Positions 12,101 through 22,925 of a DNA stretch of 64,000 nt are shown here, one piece after another; within the stretch, counting starts at the first letter, position 1, and each line of letters begins with the position of its first letter. The position numbers and the translations under genes are program-made. Under the pieces are notes generated by a model that did not search any database, had not been told where the DNA came from, and saw nothing but the letters and a program-made list of their open reading frames with translations. The stretch is from Mimachlamys varia (Eukaryota; Mollusca; Bivalvia; Pectinida; Pectinidae), in contig OX392534.1 in the NCBI GenBank assembly GCA_947623455.1, positions 7,636,001 through 7,700,000 on the forward strand. The letters run 5' to 3'.

Positions 12101-14919
12101 ATCAGGACCAGCCACCGCGTAAGTAAACATGTCAACACAGTTTCATTAACAAATAGCCATTTTGGCTTGCATTATGTATCTATACAGAAGGTTGCGAAAA
12201 GCAATGTTCGGTCTTCTTAAGTTTCAAACATATAAAATAATATGAATTATTGATTCCTGTAATAGCACATTAGAATATATTGGTAGACAAAATAATGCAC
12301 ATCAAACACAAGCAAGATTAGAGCAACTATACCTTTATCGTAAGGGAGAGGTTGTTGAGCGATAATGACATTCCTGAAACTAGTATTTTTTCGTATGCCT
12401 GAGACAACGTTGGAGTTGTGACCCATTGACATGATAGATATAGATAGTAACACTACATTCAGACAACGTTGGAGTTGTGATCCATTAACATGATAGATAT
12501 TAACTCTACATTCAGACAACGTTGGAGTTGTGATCCATTAACATTATAGATAGTAACTCTACATTCAGACAACGTTGGAGTTGTGATCCATTAACATGAT
12601 AGATAGTAACCCTACATTCAGACAACGTTGGAGTTGTGACCCATTGACATGATAGATAGTAACTTTACATTCAGACAACGTTGGAGTTGTGACCCATTGA
12701 CATGATAGATAGTAACTCTAAACTACGCTAGCGCTGACTTCTTGTTGACATACACCGTACACACCTCTGTGGAGACAAACTTCAAACTGTTTAAATGGCG
12801 ATTAAATTGTTTCGGGGTATCAGTGAAATATGTAAGAGAATGGGTGTGGTTCAATGTCTATCTGAGTATACCTCTAAACAAACCTATATAATAAACATAT
12901 CCCGGCTATTGATATCCCATCCTATCCTGTTCGTGCGATGATATGATCATGACTATATTTCTAGCTATAATATATCTATGTCTACCAGTTAGATGAAATT
13001 TGTGACAAAATTAGGTTTTTCTCGATATGAGGGAAATATCATACCTGATTCAGCAGACGGTAAATGAAATATTCAGCATTGTCAAGTATTTTGGTAAGCC
13101 ACTGTCTGCATAAGGTGGTGGCGGTTTGTGAACGTGGCTGTTGTGTTGGCGGGTAGTTTTGTGTAAGGCGTGCATGTTTGGGGGTTGGAAGTTATCGGGG
13201 GAGTTATGTGGCTGGGATATTGTTTGATCGGGGGAGTGTGTGATCGAGGGAATTGTGGGATCGAGGGAATTGTGTGATCGGGGGAATTGTGTGATCGAGG
13301 GAATTGTGTGATCGGGGGAATTGTGTGATCGGGGGAATTGTGTGATCGGGGGAGTGTGTGATCGAGGGAATTGTGTGATCGAGGGAATTGTGTGATCGAG
13401 GGAATTGTGTGATCGAGGGAATTGTGTGATCGAGGGAATTGTGTGATCGAGGGAATGGTGTGATCGGGGGAATTGTGTGATCGAGGGAATTGTGTGATCG
13501 AGGGAATTATGTGATCGGGGGAATTGTGTGATCGAGGGAATTGTGTGATCGGGGAGTGTGCGATCGAGGTAATTGTGTGATAGGGAGAATTGTGTGGATG
13601 GGGAGAATTGTGTGGATGGGGAGAATTGTATGGATGGGGAGAATTGTGTGGATGGGGTGTTGTGTAATCGAGAGAGTTGTATGGATACGGTGTTTGGGTG
13701 ATGTACAGGACTCCGTCGGGTAGGGGAGTTTAGTTAGTAATTGATCGTTGTGTTTTGTTTTTTTTTGTCATTTTTAGCAGCTTAGTTCATTTAAGGCTTG
13801 TTTGCTTATGAGTAGTTTTAGCGCACGTGTGTTTATGTCTGCTGGAATCGATATTTTGATGTATCTCTTCTTACGAATTACCCTAAATTCTGAGCTACAT
13901 TGTACATAGCCACTGACACACTCAGCACTTCAGCATAGAGGTTGGGGAGGTTTATGGATGGGATTATTATAATTTCTTTTTCCCCGCACAGTTGTTATTT
14001 TTGTGGTTTTACGAGAGTCTCCATGTAAATCTTGCTTTTGTTTCTATTTTGAGTTCGGATTATGGTTTTGTTGACGCTTTGAAATTTTCTGATTTATTTT
14101 ATTTTTTTTTAAGCTTTGTCATATGAAATTCAAATGTATTTTTTCTTCTTAATACTATACAATTATAGCCTTTTGAGTTCGGTCGATACATGGTTTTATC
14201 GACCGGAGAAAAAATATTGACCGAGGTTTTCTCAGGTCGATAAAACCATGTATCGACCGAAATCAAAAAGCAATAATAGTTTTATGATAAATTTATATTT
14301 TTTATTTGACTACAAAAGAAAGATTTTTTCAACGACATTGTATCAAATCCTCAAACAATATTATAACAATACAATATTAAGTACTTCCTGAACAATATAA
14401 CAGCTGTTGATGTTTTCCGTTTGATATTGTTAGACTCCACGCCGTTGACTATAGCATCTTTTGGATTATTTGTAAGAACGGCGAACCTACCGTCTGCCAT
14501 TACTGTTTTTGTTGTCAAGCAGTGCCAAGGTCTTCTTGGCGTTAGGTCATATTTCTATTTTAAGAAACACCCAGTCAACCAGCTTTTGTAACCAACTTTT
14601 TTTGCACGACTGGTCAATATGACGTTTTATCGGGAATCACGTGGCGCTATCTTAGTCAATCTGAAAGCGTAAAAAACATCAATGTATAATAATAGTATAT
14701 TAAATGCGACTGACAAGAATACGCACATATATGGTACATATGTAAAGGGCGATATTAAGAATAAATATTTTATTTTGTTATATTTCAGCCTATAACTCTC
14801 TAGCAACAGACGGGAGGAGTGACCCATCCGAAATTATCCAACCACCACCAATATGGATTCAGATGTCCCCGCCCCCTTACGAAGCACCGCCCCCTGCCTA
14901 CGAGGATATTATTAAGTGA
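8979..14919 (+). CDS. Gene A: six-Cys single-pass membrane protein
   Basis: Spliced model: exons 8979-9192, 9509-9750, 11081-11216, 11744-12118 (or 11872), 14789-14919. The joins keep one frame throughout (phases 1, 0, 1, 1) and give 365 aa, or 283 aa with the shorter exon 4. Order: Arg-rich N-terminal repeats (about 1-48), hydrophobic signal or anchor segment (about 54-68), extracellular domain with Cys 84, 110, 125, 136, 156 and 164, transmembrane segment about 207-226, a basic/Cys stop-transfer (RSKNPCLCLRK), then a tail ending PPPYEAPPPAYEDIIK. The PPPY matches the PPxY ligand of WW domains (Nedd4-type ligases), so ubiquitin-linked trafficking is possible but not shown. Its paralogue is gene B at 26,554. 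I do not recognise the family; the Shisa/CYYR1/WBP1-like superfamily has similar architecture, but the double-Cys hallmark of Shisa is absent. Confidence 0.72.
8992..9103 (+). repeat. 39-bp coding minisatellite in gene A exon 1
   Basis: Unit starting 'ggccttccagggacagtacg' is repeated about 2.8 times with a 39-bp period, so each copy adds 13 residues without changing frame. The copies are almost identical, so allele length could vary between individuals. Confidence 0.9.
9509..9750 (+). CDS. Gene A exon 2 (Cys 1-4 of ectodomain)
   Basis: Bounded by 'gtaaccag|gt' and 'aacaga|gtaagt'. Encodes residues 72-152 with Cys 84, 110, 125 and 136, Trp101 and a NHT N-glycosylation sequon at 81-83. It aligns with gene B exon 2 by the pattern C..(F/Y)..W.G..C.L.F(R/K)..(I/A)CV..DC..(Y/F)(F/Y).G. 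Phase 1 in, phase 0 out, as in gene B. Confidence 0.85.
9751..11080 (+). other. Gene A intron 2
   Basis: Holds a broken family R copy (about 10,210-10,760) and otherwise AT-rich sequence. The acceptor is 'tatatttttttcag' ending at 11,080. Confidence 0.7.
10210..10760 (+). mobile_element. Family R RT fragment, plus strand
   Basis: Landmarks in order: 'gtttgaattcctggttg', 'ttgggaacaaactgtgcccc' (matching the family's GTNCA RT motif), 'gaagctgaatttgtcgag', 'gctgtatgataaatg', 'atttcttgaaagtgacac', then the 3' block 'catcgatggagctgaaaatg'. Frames are interrupted and an internal part, including the DD box, is missing. Confidence 0.7.
11081..11216 (+). CDS. Gene A exon 3 (Cys 5-6)
   Basis: Encodes residues 153-197 between acceptor 'tttttttcag' and donor 'caaa|gtacgt'. 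It carries C156 and C164 with a V.(Y/F)C pattern, sequons NYT (153) and NST (166), and a segment ending with alternating hydrophobics (VTIDIIA) that aligns with gene B exon 3 (VTFKVYG). Phase 0 in, phase 1 out, as in gene B. Confidence 0.85.
11744..12118 (+). CDS. Gene A exon 4 (transmembrane segment)
   Basis: Acceptor 'attatttag|gtc'. Encodes MMEVLVGGLASILFVGFSCF and onward: about 20 hydrophobic residues then ARSKNPCLCLRK, a positive-inside stop-transfer with Cys that could be palmitoylated. Two donors share the same phase: 'attcg|gtaagg' after 11,872 and the stronger 'ccgc|gtaagtaa' after 12,118. The 246 bases between them stay open and would add 82 residues rich in Cys, Pro, Thr and Gln, including ECCSHSACC. 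I list the long form; either or both may be used. Confidence 0.7.
12402..12722. repeat. ~54-bp minisatellite, 6 copies
   Basis: 'agacaacgttggagttgtga' starts each unit, followed by 'cccattgacatgatagatag' or the variant 'tccattaacatgatagatag'. Six copies, with small length changes from (gata) repeats. Confidence 0.93.
13205..13565. repeat. 17-bp minisatellite, about 20 copies
   Basis: Unit 'gtgtgatcgagggaatt', with gagg/gggg variants interspersed. Strongly strand-asymmetric: almost no C on the + strand apart from GATCG. Confidence 0.95.
13566..13680. repeat. 18-bp variant minisatellite
   Basis: The 17-bp array changes into an 18-bp unit 'gtgtggatggggagaatt', repeated about five times. An in-frame string of GRIVWM repeats is a by-product and not a gene. 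Confidence 0.9.
14010..14100 (+). mobile_element. Family R 3' end fragment
   Basis: 'gttttacgagagtctccatg', 'gagttcggattatggttttg' and 'ttgacgctttgaaattttct' match the family's terminal block. Confidence 0.55.
14171..14268. repeat. 98-bp foldback with 26-bp perfect arms
   Basis: 'tcggtcgatacatggtttta' (from 14,179) is matched by its reverse complement ending at 14,260; arms are 26 bp with a 30-base loop, and TTTTGA/TCAAAA extends them outward. It could be a small MITE or a templated inversion. Confidence 0.9.
14789..14919 (+). CDS. Gene A exon 5 (PPxY tail)
   Basis: Joins in phase 1 and encodes about 43 residues with SEIIQPPPIW, MSPPPYEAPPPAYEDIIK and TGA. PPPY is a canonical WW-domain ligand and PPPAY a near match. 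AATAAA lies at 14,921, too close to the stop to be the sole poly(A) signal. GC content is clearly above the flanks, as expected for an exon. Confidence 0.82.
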
Positions 14920-15935
14920 TAATAAACACCTTTGTTATAAGTGTTTCGAAGTAAGCATGGACCTTGCACATATTGTTAGCATGGTTACCGAGCTCTGATC
15001 ACCAGATTTCATATTAAAACCAACAAGTACTCATTTACATAAAAATGTATATTAATGACATCAATATGAACAACTGATCAAACCTTAATTAAACCAAAGA
15101 TTCTTAATGAACCAGGCTTGTTAGAAACCAGCAATGAGTGACAAGACTGAAATTTGGGGGACGACTCGGCATTTTAATAGCAATTAATGAATTAGACGTC
15201 TCGGTATGATCAATGTGAGAGAGTAAGTAGCTTGTATAATTTTACACCGGGCGAAATGTATCGCCAAAGTACATGTCGAGATTGCACATGCACGGTGTCA
15301 ATAATGTAGTACAGACATTGCATTATCCATTACGTTTGTTTTATATGTTGATATCCATACCGCTCTTTCGTTGCTTTATATAAACCGTGGTCTTCAAAGT
15401 AAACGTAGCTTACATTTAGACAAGGAACGCAACCAAGTGTCTGCATAATTGGCAACAATTGTGTTGTCTATAATTTACTTAATAATGCGTAACCATTTTT
15501 GTTTTCAAAAATGTTTTCATCGTATAATACAATGACAATGAAGTTGAAAGTTGATTAACTTTAACCAAAAGCAATATTTCGTTCATGTTTTTATATGATC
15601 TTTTATCTTTTTATGGTTTTTTAAACACAACCCAAGCAATTACTCTTTTTATATTCATAGCATTGTCTGTTTTGATTGATATTAACCTATGACAGCTAGT
15701 AGATTAGATAAGATCGTCACAATTACATTTTGTTTGTGTATACGGTCTATAAACCGTATAGCATTTGGTTGATTGGGCTGCAGGGTTACAGTGTGAAATG
15801 TGATGTAAACCTGAGTTCTGTCGAAAACCTAACTTTTAGAATAAAAGAAACTTAATTTTGTTGAAATAGCAGAAAACAATTGGTTTGAACGATATCATTA
15901 ATTTGGTAGTAAATACATACACTTATTTGTCAATG
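14920..15935. other. Gene A 3' flank
   Basis: Probable 3' UTR followed by intergenic AT-rich sequence. No second gene or ordered repeat was recognised. Confidence 0.4.
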
Positions 15936-15939
15936 CCAA

Positions 15940-16862
15940 AAAGTAAAAGTACAAGAGAATAAGACCAGGTGTTCCGGAAGAGTGCTTCATCGACGACACC
16001 CGCCATGTAAATCTTTGTCACATCCAAGTAAACATCAATTTCTCAAAATGAGAACCGAATATCACTGTCAATCAAAACAAGTAAACACACTAATAGGCAT
16101 GCTCAAAAACGTCCATTTTAATATCACTTAAAGATACAGAATATTTCTCAATGAGACAAAGATGGCGACCATAAAACTTGCCCATAGTTCTGATCAACCT
16201 GCATCTATCGAATCCTTGTATTATTAGTTTGTTTGTCAGCAGTCGACATCGATCACGAAAATCCCGATATTTAGAGCAAGCCCTAGAATATCGAATCAAC
16301 TGCGACATGTAAACACCATAGGTTGGAGAAGCAGGGATGATACTATCAAGAAATGGAAAGTTAACGATCGGAAAATTGAAATAATCACGTTTATCGTATA
16401 GCTTAGTAGTAAGCTGTCCATGTTGGTCGTAGTTTAAGTAGAGATCGAGGTAAGCAGCTGATGTAGAAGAGTCTGTGGTGTCCTTTATTTCAAGTTCAGA
16501 AGTGTATATACGATCGACGTGGTCAGCAAACTTCTTGTTGTTTATAGAAAAAACATCGTCGATAGATCTAAAAGTGAAATTAAAAAAGATTTGGCAAGGT
16601 TTTTGTTACCTGTCCTGATTAGCTCTTCTACAAATTCAGTCTCGCATGGAAGCAAAAACAAGTCAGCTAAGAGAGTGGCACAGTTTGTTCCCATGGGAAT
16701 GCCAACAGTCTGCTGGAAAATCTTTCCTCCGAACTCAACACAAACATTGTCGACCAGGAATTCAATCATACTTACTATATCTTCTTCAGCATATTTCCTC
16801 TTAGCTTTTGTCGTGTTTTTCACAAAGTATGATCCATGATATTTTGTTCGTTTTAGAACTAA
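15940..16862 (-). pseudogene. Family R reverse transcriptase, broken
   Basis: Minus-strand copy covering the RT core and 3' end. Residues around VGIPMGTNCA and LLADLF (16,640-16,710), then a broken stretch where the YIDD box should be (the first 'aaaaaacatcgtcgatagat' block near 16,550), and farther on SQLIRYSRACSKYRDFRDRC and FYGRHLCLIEKYSVSLSDIK (16,090-16,308). The order resembles RTs of Penelope-like elements, but I cannot fix the clade. Frameshifts near 16,545-16,590 and elsewhere break the frame. Confidence 0.75.
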
Positions 16863-16918
16863 AAAGGAGACTTGTAATTGGAGAAAAAGTCAGTAGTTGG
16901 TTGTAAAGGCAGTGTTTA

Positions 16919-17125
16919 CTGTAAAAGTGGAATTGTTCGCGGTGTGAAAATTTTCGCTTACTTTACTGGCTTTAAATCTCCGTGAATATATCCACACGCG
17001 AAAATATTTAATGGCACTGAAACTCTACAGTGGTTAATAGTGTTATAGGTAAACAGTGCGAAAATTTCCACACTGCCGGTTGACTGAGCGAAAAATTCCA
17101 CACGCGAATATATTGGTTTTTACAG
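16919..17125. mobile_element. MITE with TA target duplication
   Basis: 207-bp element with ends CTGTAAAA and TTTTACAG flanked by TA on both sides. Inside, 'gtggaatt' / 'aattccac' and several 'gcgaaaat' motifs face each other, so it can fold. TA duplications and short TIRs suit Tc1/mariner-type MITEs. No transposase is present. Confidence 0.7.
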
Positions 17126-18215
17126 TATACTACTTACACCACCTGCTGAGGTTGGACATAAACTCTATCATATATATGACTTAAGTCTATAAATGATTAA
17201 GTTTATTGCTTGTTTACAAGGTTTAATACCAAAACGTACCTTTTGTTGATAAATGTTGCTGATGGTTTGTTTATTGTAGATCTGTTTATGTTTACATATT
17301 GATATTATGATTTTAATAAAGTTATTTTTTGTAAGGCGTTATTTCGTTGATTATATATGTTGTGGTTACTCCAGTAAAATGTTTCAATTTCCTTCAAAGT
17401 AATTTTTATATCTCCATTAATATTCGACAATCGTACAGTTAAGTTGTTTTATTCCTTTACTTTCGTTTCTGGTTTAACGTACAGTACATTTAGTTAAGAT
17501 AATGGAATTCTCGCCACCTTTGACCTTACTTGCTTCACACGTGAGCCCAGGAAGGACGAACAGCTGTATGGAGTGTTGTAATTAATTCGTATATTTAGAA
17601 ACACGTATGTGTCAAACATTAATCTTGAATCTGACGTCATTCAAACAATTACTACGCCGTCCTTCGAAAAAAACAAACCTTTCTTTTTCGTAAAAAAAAT
17701 CCTTTCAACCTTATACGTCTATCATAAGAGGTCTTATGATTGAATATACGTAACAGTAGCCCATTACGTAAATACATAAACGGTGTCACGCTCCGGTGAT
17801 TGTTAGGCGTCAGACAAATGCTTTTCGTAACGGCTATGTAGACGACATCTTGTGGTATAAGGTTCATTGCAATTCAGTATAGTGGGTGTAAGTGTCTAGT
17901 ATAACACCTTATAAGTTAAGTTTATTACCAGAACAGGATAATTTATCCTCTACTCTGGTCTCAAAACATACAATATATATATACATGATATTCCATATAA
18001 TAAATATAGTATGTACATATCAATTAATATTTGTTTAGTTAAAGTTCCGTAATCTTACTAGTAAAACAGTTCATATTGATATATCAGCTCTATAATTATA
18101 TATAGACTGTGAACGGTTCATATAATGCTAAAACATGACACAATATGTAGCCTATGCATATCACGAACAGCTACTCGTTAAACTATAGCATAAACCTTAT
18201 ATCTATATCTATACT
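17126..18215. other. Intergenic, no feature seen
   Basis: Only short uninformative open frames. No repeat or exon was recognised. Confidence 0.45.
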
Positions 18216-18943
18216 ATGATAAAATACACAAAAAAAACGAGACCTTAAACAAATTTTGATAATGAAAAACTTATGACGAATCTTAAAAATAATAAAAAAA
18301 AACCATATACACATAGTATTATTAAAAAGTAATCTGCTAAGACATATCATACAAAGCTTAACAATGAAAACTATATCACATAAAAAGCTTCTCCCTCACG
18401 ACATTATACAAATCTTAATGAAAAATAGATCTCAAATAGTCACTCGCTAATAGTAAGACCTAATTTGAAAATTAACAATGATTCAAATACTGTATGTGAA
18501 AAAGTCACAAGCTTCGAAAACATATCATAAAAGTAACCCACTTAGACATCGTACAGATCTTCACAATGAAAACGAGTATCATAAAATGTCATTTCCTAAG
18601 AACATAAATCGAATCTTAACGGTGGCAATAATGTTACCAAGCCATCCGCTAAGACAGTATACGAAGCTTAACGGTGAAAAAAATATCTCAAATAGTCAAC
18701 GCTAAAGCATTGTTTACGTCTTAACTATGAAAAAATTATCACAAAAAGTCAACATTTAATTTAAGGCATTATACAAAACTCAACAATGATAAATATATTT
18801 CAGATGGTCACTCGCTAAGACATCATGTCTATCCAAAAAAAAAAAAGTTTTCAAGTAATCCGCTGAAGAATTTAGCACAAAACATCTATCCTAGGACATT
18901 TTGACAGAACCATTGATTTTTTTGGTAAATTTGTTCTTATTTG
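18216..18943. repeat. Degenerate array, left half
   Basis: Imperfect units of 55-65 bases carrying 'cttaacaatgaaaa', 'atatcacataaaaagtc' and 'cactcgctaagacat'. The same phrases return at 21,075-21,330, so the foldback element between them was inserted into this array. Confidence 0.6.
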
Positions 18944-20928
18944 CTTAAGGATCTTCTCTTGTGAAAAGTCGAAATTTTCTGACAACTAACTTTTATTCTT
19001 ATATGCATTTTTGAAAAAGGGAGTTCATTGCATAGCAGAAAAAGCAAAAAGAAATATACGGTAGTGAGCTCGTTTTTGTGGTATGCTCGGTCAAAGATAC
19101 CAAAATGAGCAAAACATGTGAATTATGTGGAAAATGCTGTTTTGGCCAATTGCAGGACAATTTCATTCAATATCTTCCAGATTTGTGATCAGATATGTAT
19201 GAATGTTTGCAGAATTGACAAAAACTGTATTTTCTTATTAATAACGGAAGAATAAAGTCTTTAAATTATTTTTTTAGCTCAAAAAATAAATATTACTTAC
19301 CCCTACCCCTTATTTTTGAATGAGAAAATACTCCATTTTTCCTCAGTTTTTGCAGATTTGATGCTTTATAAAAAAAATCCTAGCGACTAACTTTTTCAGA
19401 TATTTGGCAGAACAAAAGTAAATGGGTTTCTCATTATAAAGCAGTCTTATAAAAACTGGGGGGTAGCGTGCTTGTTTTTTTTTTTTCCATTATCAAATGT
19501 GTTATTTTTCATTATTCTTGAGTCAAAAATTAAAATCGCTTCATTTACACAAAATTTCTTTAAAAAATAACCAAAATGTAAAGCAATATCTTTTTTGCAT
19601 AATAGTTGCTTTATAATGAATATAAAGAAGTTGTACAGCAAAAATGAACTTGCTGTATTGAAAAATGGCGACACACTGCCGCTTTAAATGATCAATCAAG
19701 CACAAAAATCTCGAAATTTTGGCCATTTCTGAAGGGGAAGAAATACACAGATATACTAATTTTCAAAATGGCCGCCATAATGGTCATTTTTTAAAATTCA
19801 TCTAAAAAACGTTCTAAAAATAACAAACATCTAATTTTTTGCTACATTTTTGAGATGCATATTTCCTATCGAAATTGATTATAAATTGTGAGATGTTACA
19901 AAAATATCTCAAGTGAGATCAAAACGAGATTTGAACGTTCAAGTCTCGTTTATGTCTTACTTAAAGATTTTATGTTATATTGAAGAAAGTATGATCAATT
20001 TTAATAGCATATATGCATCTGAAAAGTTTGTCAAAAATATAAGTGTCTGTTGCTTGTAGAACTTTTTTTACGTGAATTTTAGAAAATTTCTAATTTGGCG
20101 GCCATTTTGAATATGCGTATTTCTGTCTATTTTATGCACTTTCCGAATGGGCAAAATTTTACCATTTTGATGCTAGATTGATCTCTTAAATATATCAGTG
20201 TTTAGCCATTTTTAATTATAGGAAGCTAATTTTTGCTATACAACTTTATAATGTTCAACGTTATAGAAATATTATGCTACAAAGTAGATAATTATACAAT
20301 TTTGGGTTTTTTTCATATATTTAGTGTAACTGAAGCAGTTATTATCTTTAAACCCGAAACTGTGATAAATAACACAAATAATAAAGGGACAAAAAAATTA
20401 AGCACACTAACCCCCCATTTTTATGATGGTTTTAGAAAGAGAAACCCATTTTCTTTTCATACCCAAAATATTAAAAAAAAGTTTGATATCAGAACTTTTT
20501 TTATTAAGCGTTAAATCTGCAAAAATTGGGGGGGGAAATGAGGATTTTCTCGTTAAAAAATAAGGGGTAGGGGTAACTCAAATTGCTTTCCTGTGTCAAA
20601 GTATTAAGTTAGAGAAATTTTACTTGCATAAGTTAAAAGAAAACAATATTTTGTCATTTCTGCAAAAATTCATACATTTCGAATTACAAATGCGGAAGAT
20701 ATTGTACGCAAATGCCCCGCAATTGGTCGAAACTACAAAATTGACTTAAAATCCCTTATTGTGTCATATTGGTATCTTTGACCGACCATAGCACAAAAAC
20801 GAGCACACGGACATATCATTATTTTCGCATTTTCTGTCATGCCTTGATCTCCATTATCCAAAAATGGATATTAGAAAAAAAGTTTGATACAGGAAAATTT
20901 TGACTTCTCAGAGGTGTACATCCTTAAG
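18944..20928. mobile_element. 2-kb foldback element with near-full-length arms
   Basis: Ends are CTTAAGGAT (18,944) and ATCCTTAAG (20,928). Matching inverted blocks run inward: 'ggtcaaagatacca'/'tggtatctttgacc', 'cttacccctaccccttattt'/'aaataaggggtaggggtaac', 'ggggggtag'/'aaccccccat', and near the centre 'caaaatggccgcca'/'tggcggccattttg'. The arms are roughly 950 bases each, diverged, and no transposase is encoded, so it would need enzymes from elsewhere. Confidence 0.85.
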
Positions 20929-21500
20929 AAGTATTTAACTATTTTAAGAGTGACAAATTCGTTATCTCTGGATTAAGAGGGGTCTACGCTCTCATATACC
21001 CCAGGCCTGTTAGTGTTAAAGACCACTCGCCTTCGGCTCGGAGTCAATGGGCCCGTGGAGCCCTCCTTACCCAGGGATAGATAATACAGAGATCAACAGT
21101 GAAAAAATATCTCAAGCAGTCACTCGACATCATACGGACATAAACCATGAAAAAAGCATTTCACAAAAAAATCAATCCCTAACCTAATCTATTAAAGTAA
21201 AAGACATTTAAGGAATCTTAACAATGAAAAAGTATGTCATATGATGCCACTTAATACAGACAAGTCCCTCACTAAGACGAATCTTAACACTAAATAAAAG
21301 TATATTAAAAAAACAACGCATCTGCTAACACATAATTCGGACCTAGACATGGACAGTAATTATATTAAAGTATCGCCTTTCATTTAGATATTAATGAAAT
21401 ATTAATAAAAATAACATACTGCGTTGATATATTGTAACTCACTATTTTGGAACATATTTTGTGAAAACAAAACCTAAGATGAAATAATACTGAGAGAGAT
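20929..21500. repeat. Spacer and degenerate array, right half
   Basis: From about 21,075 the phrases 'cagtgaaaaaatatctcaag', 'cactcgacatcatacgga' and 'aatcttaacaatgaaaaagt' continue the array that begins at 18,216. Confidence 0.5.
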
Positions 21501-22000
21501 ATAGTGTGCGAATGATTGAATTCCTGGTTGACAATAATTTACTATATTTGTTGAGCTTGGAGGAAAACTTATCCAGCAGCATGTAAGCATCCCTCTCTAT
21601 GTTGGAAACTGTGTCCCACTCTTAGCTTACGTTTTTGTTTTCATACGAGGCTGAATTTGTCGAGTAACATTTCTGACAGCTAGGAAATACAAATCTTGCA
21701 AAACCTTGTGATTTTTCTTTCAGGTGCATTGTATATCGACGACTTCCATTGTCTGGTCGTGAAATTTCCTTTTCTTGGTAGTAACATCCCTTCTTCTCCA
21801 ACTTATGGTATTTACATGTAGCAGTTGAGTCGTAAGTCTAGGTCTTGCTCTGAATATCAAGATGACCGTGCTAAATGTACGAATTCGAGAGATGCAGGTT
21901 ATTGAAGACTAAGACAAGTTTTATGGTCGCCTCAGTATCATTATGGTCAGTTCTGTATCCTTGTGTAATAGTGTGACGAGTCACGGGTTTTTCTTTGATA
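21500..22000 (+). mobile_element. Family R RT fragment, plus strand
   Basis: 'attgaattcctggttgacaa', 'cttggaggaaaacttatcca', 'ggaaactgtgtcccactctt', 'catacgaggctgaatttgtc', 'tatatcgacgacttccattg' (remnant of the YIDD box) and 'ttccttttcttggtagtaac' follow family order. From 21,645 it is also present at 39,338, so it was inserted before the segmental duplication. Confidence 0.75.
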
Positions 22001-22784
22001 AGCATTAGAAAAGCATTGAGTTACGTTAACAGTTTCTTTATATGCACATATATTCAGACAAAATAAATTATACTACACAGCTCACATATGCATGTTGTCC
22101 TCGAACGTTCATACCAACTTACACAATTACTGTTTAAGTTCACCTAACTCTATATCATACCGCCCACTCAGGCAACACAACCAGGTATATTTCGCAATTG
22201 ATCTGTTGAAATCTTACGTTCAATCTGTCGACATTATTATTGCTACAGTTATCAAACATTTCTTCCGTTTACGTTTCACCCCCTACCTTAAAACAATTAC
22301 ACAATCTCAGACCCTCAGTCCAGCCTCTCTCTGATACATCCTGTTAACTCTGAAACTCGATCCTATCCAATTTATCCTACTCACTGATTCTCTGTCCACA
22401 ATCTTTCACAATGTAACGGTTGACCTTTTTGAATATATGTACATTAGTATATGGTACCTACTTGTTGTGATTGACAATGGGTGGTTAAGTTCTCTTTTTG
22501 GGGTTATGACATTTACTTGGATGTTACCTATATTTCAACATGTGCTTTTGGACATACATTTTTTTTTCATTAAAAACTTTAGTAACAGACAAATGTACAG
22601 TTTTCCATGAAATTAGAATGCTTTATTTAAAAGTCCATAATATAATTAACCCATGTAAAGTAGCATTATAGGTTTTAATAAGGCTCGATCTCCATATACG
22701 TTGATATTTTGCACTTTTAACTTAAGCATTTCTTGAAAAAATCACATTCATAGCCACAAGCACTTGTGAGATTTTCATGGCGAG

Positions 22785-22925
22785 TGTCGTTGATGAAGAA
22801 GAAGAAGAAGAAGAAGAAGAAGCTTACTCTTCCGGAACATCTGGTCTGATTCTCTTTTTCTCGATTTTGGGTTCGGATTACGGTTTTGTTGACACTTCGA
22901 TATTCTTTGATTTTAGTCTCTCTAA
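22785..22925 (+). mobile_element. Family R 3' end with GAA expansion
   Basis: 'gtgtcgttgatgaagaa' is followed by a run of (gaa) units, then 'cttactcttccggaacatct' and 'ggttttgttgacacttcgat'. The trinucleotide run expanded from the element's own 'gaagaagacgctt' block; the counterpart near 53,470 lacks it. Confidence 0.7.

Larger units (their letters stand above)
12119..14788 (+). other. Gene A intron 4, minisatellite-rich
   Basis: Contains three tandem arrays (12,402-12,722; 13,205-13,680), a family R 3' end (about 14,010-14,100) and a 98-bp foldback (14,171-14,268). Acceptor 'gttatatttcag' ends at 14,788. Confidence 0.65.

Noticed and set aside
13541..13723. 60-codon frame with GRIVWM repeats
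   Set aside because: By-product of the 17/18-bp minisatellite in gene A intron 4.
8979..14919. Shisa family assignment for gene A
   Set aside because: Similar size, TM and PPxY tail, but the extracellular cysteines lack the paired-Cys pattern of Shisa proteins.
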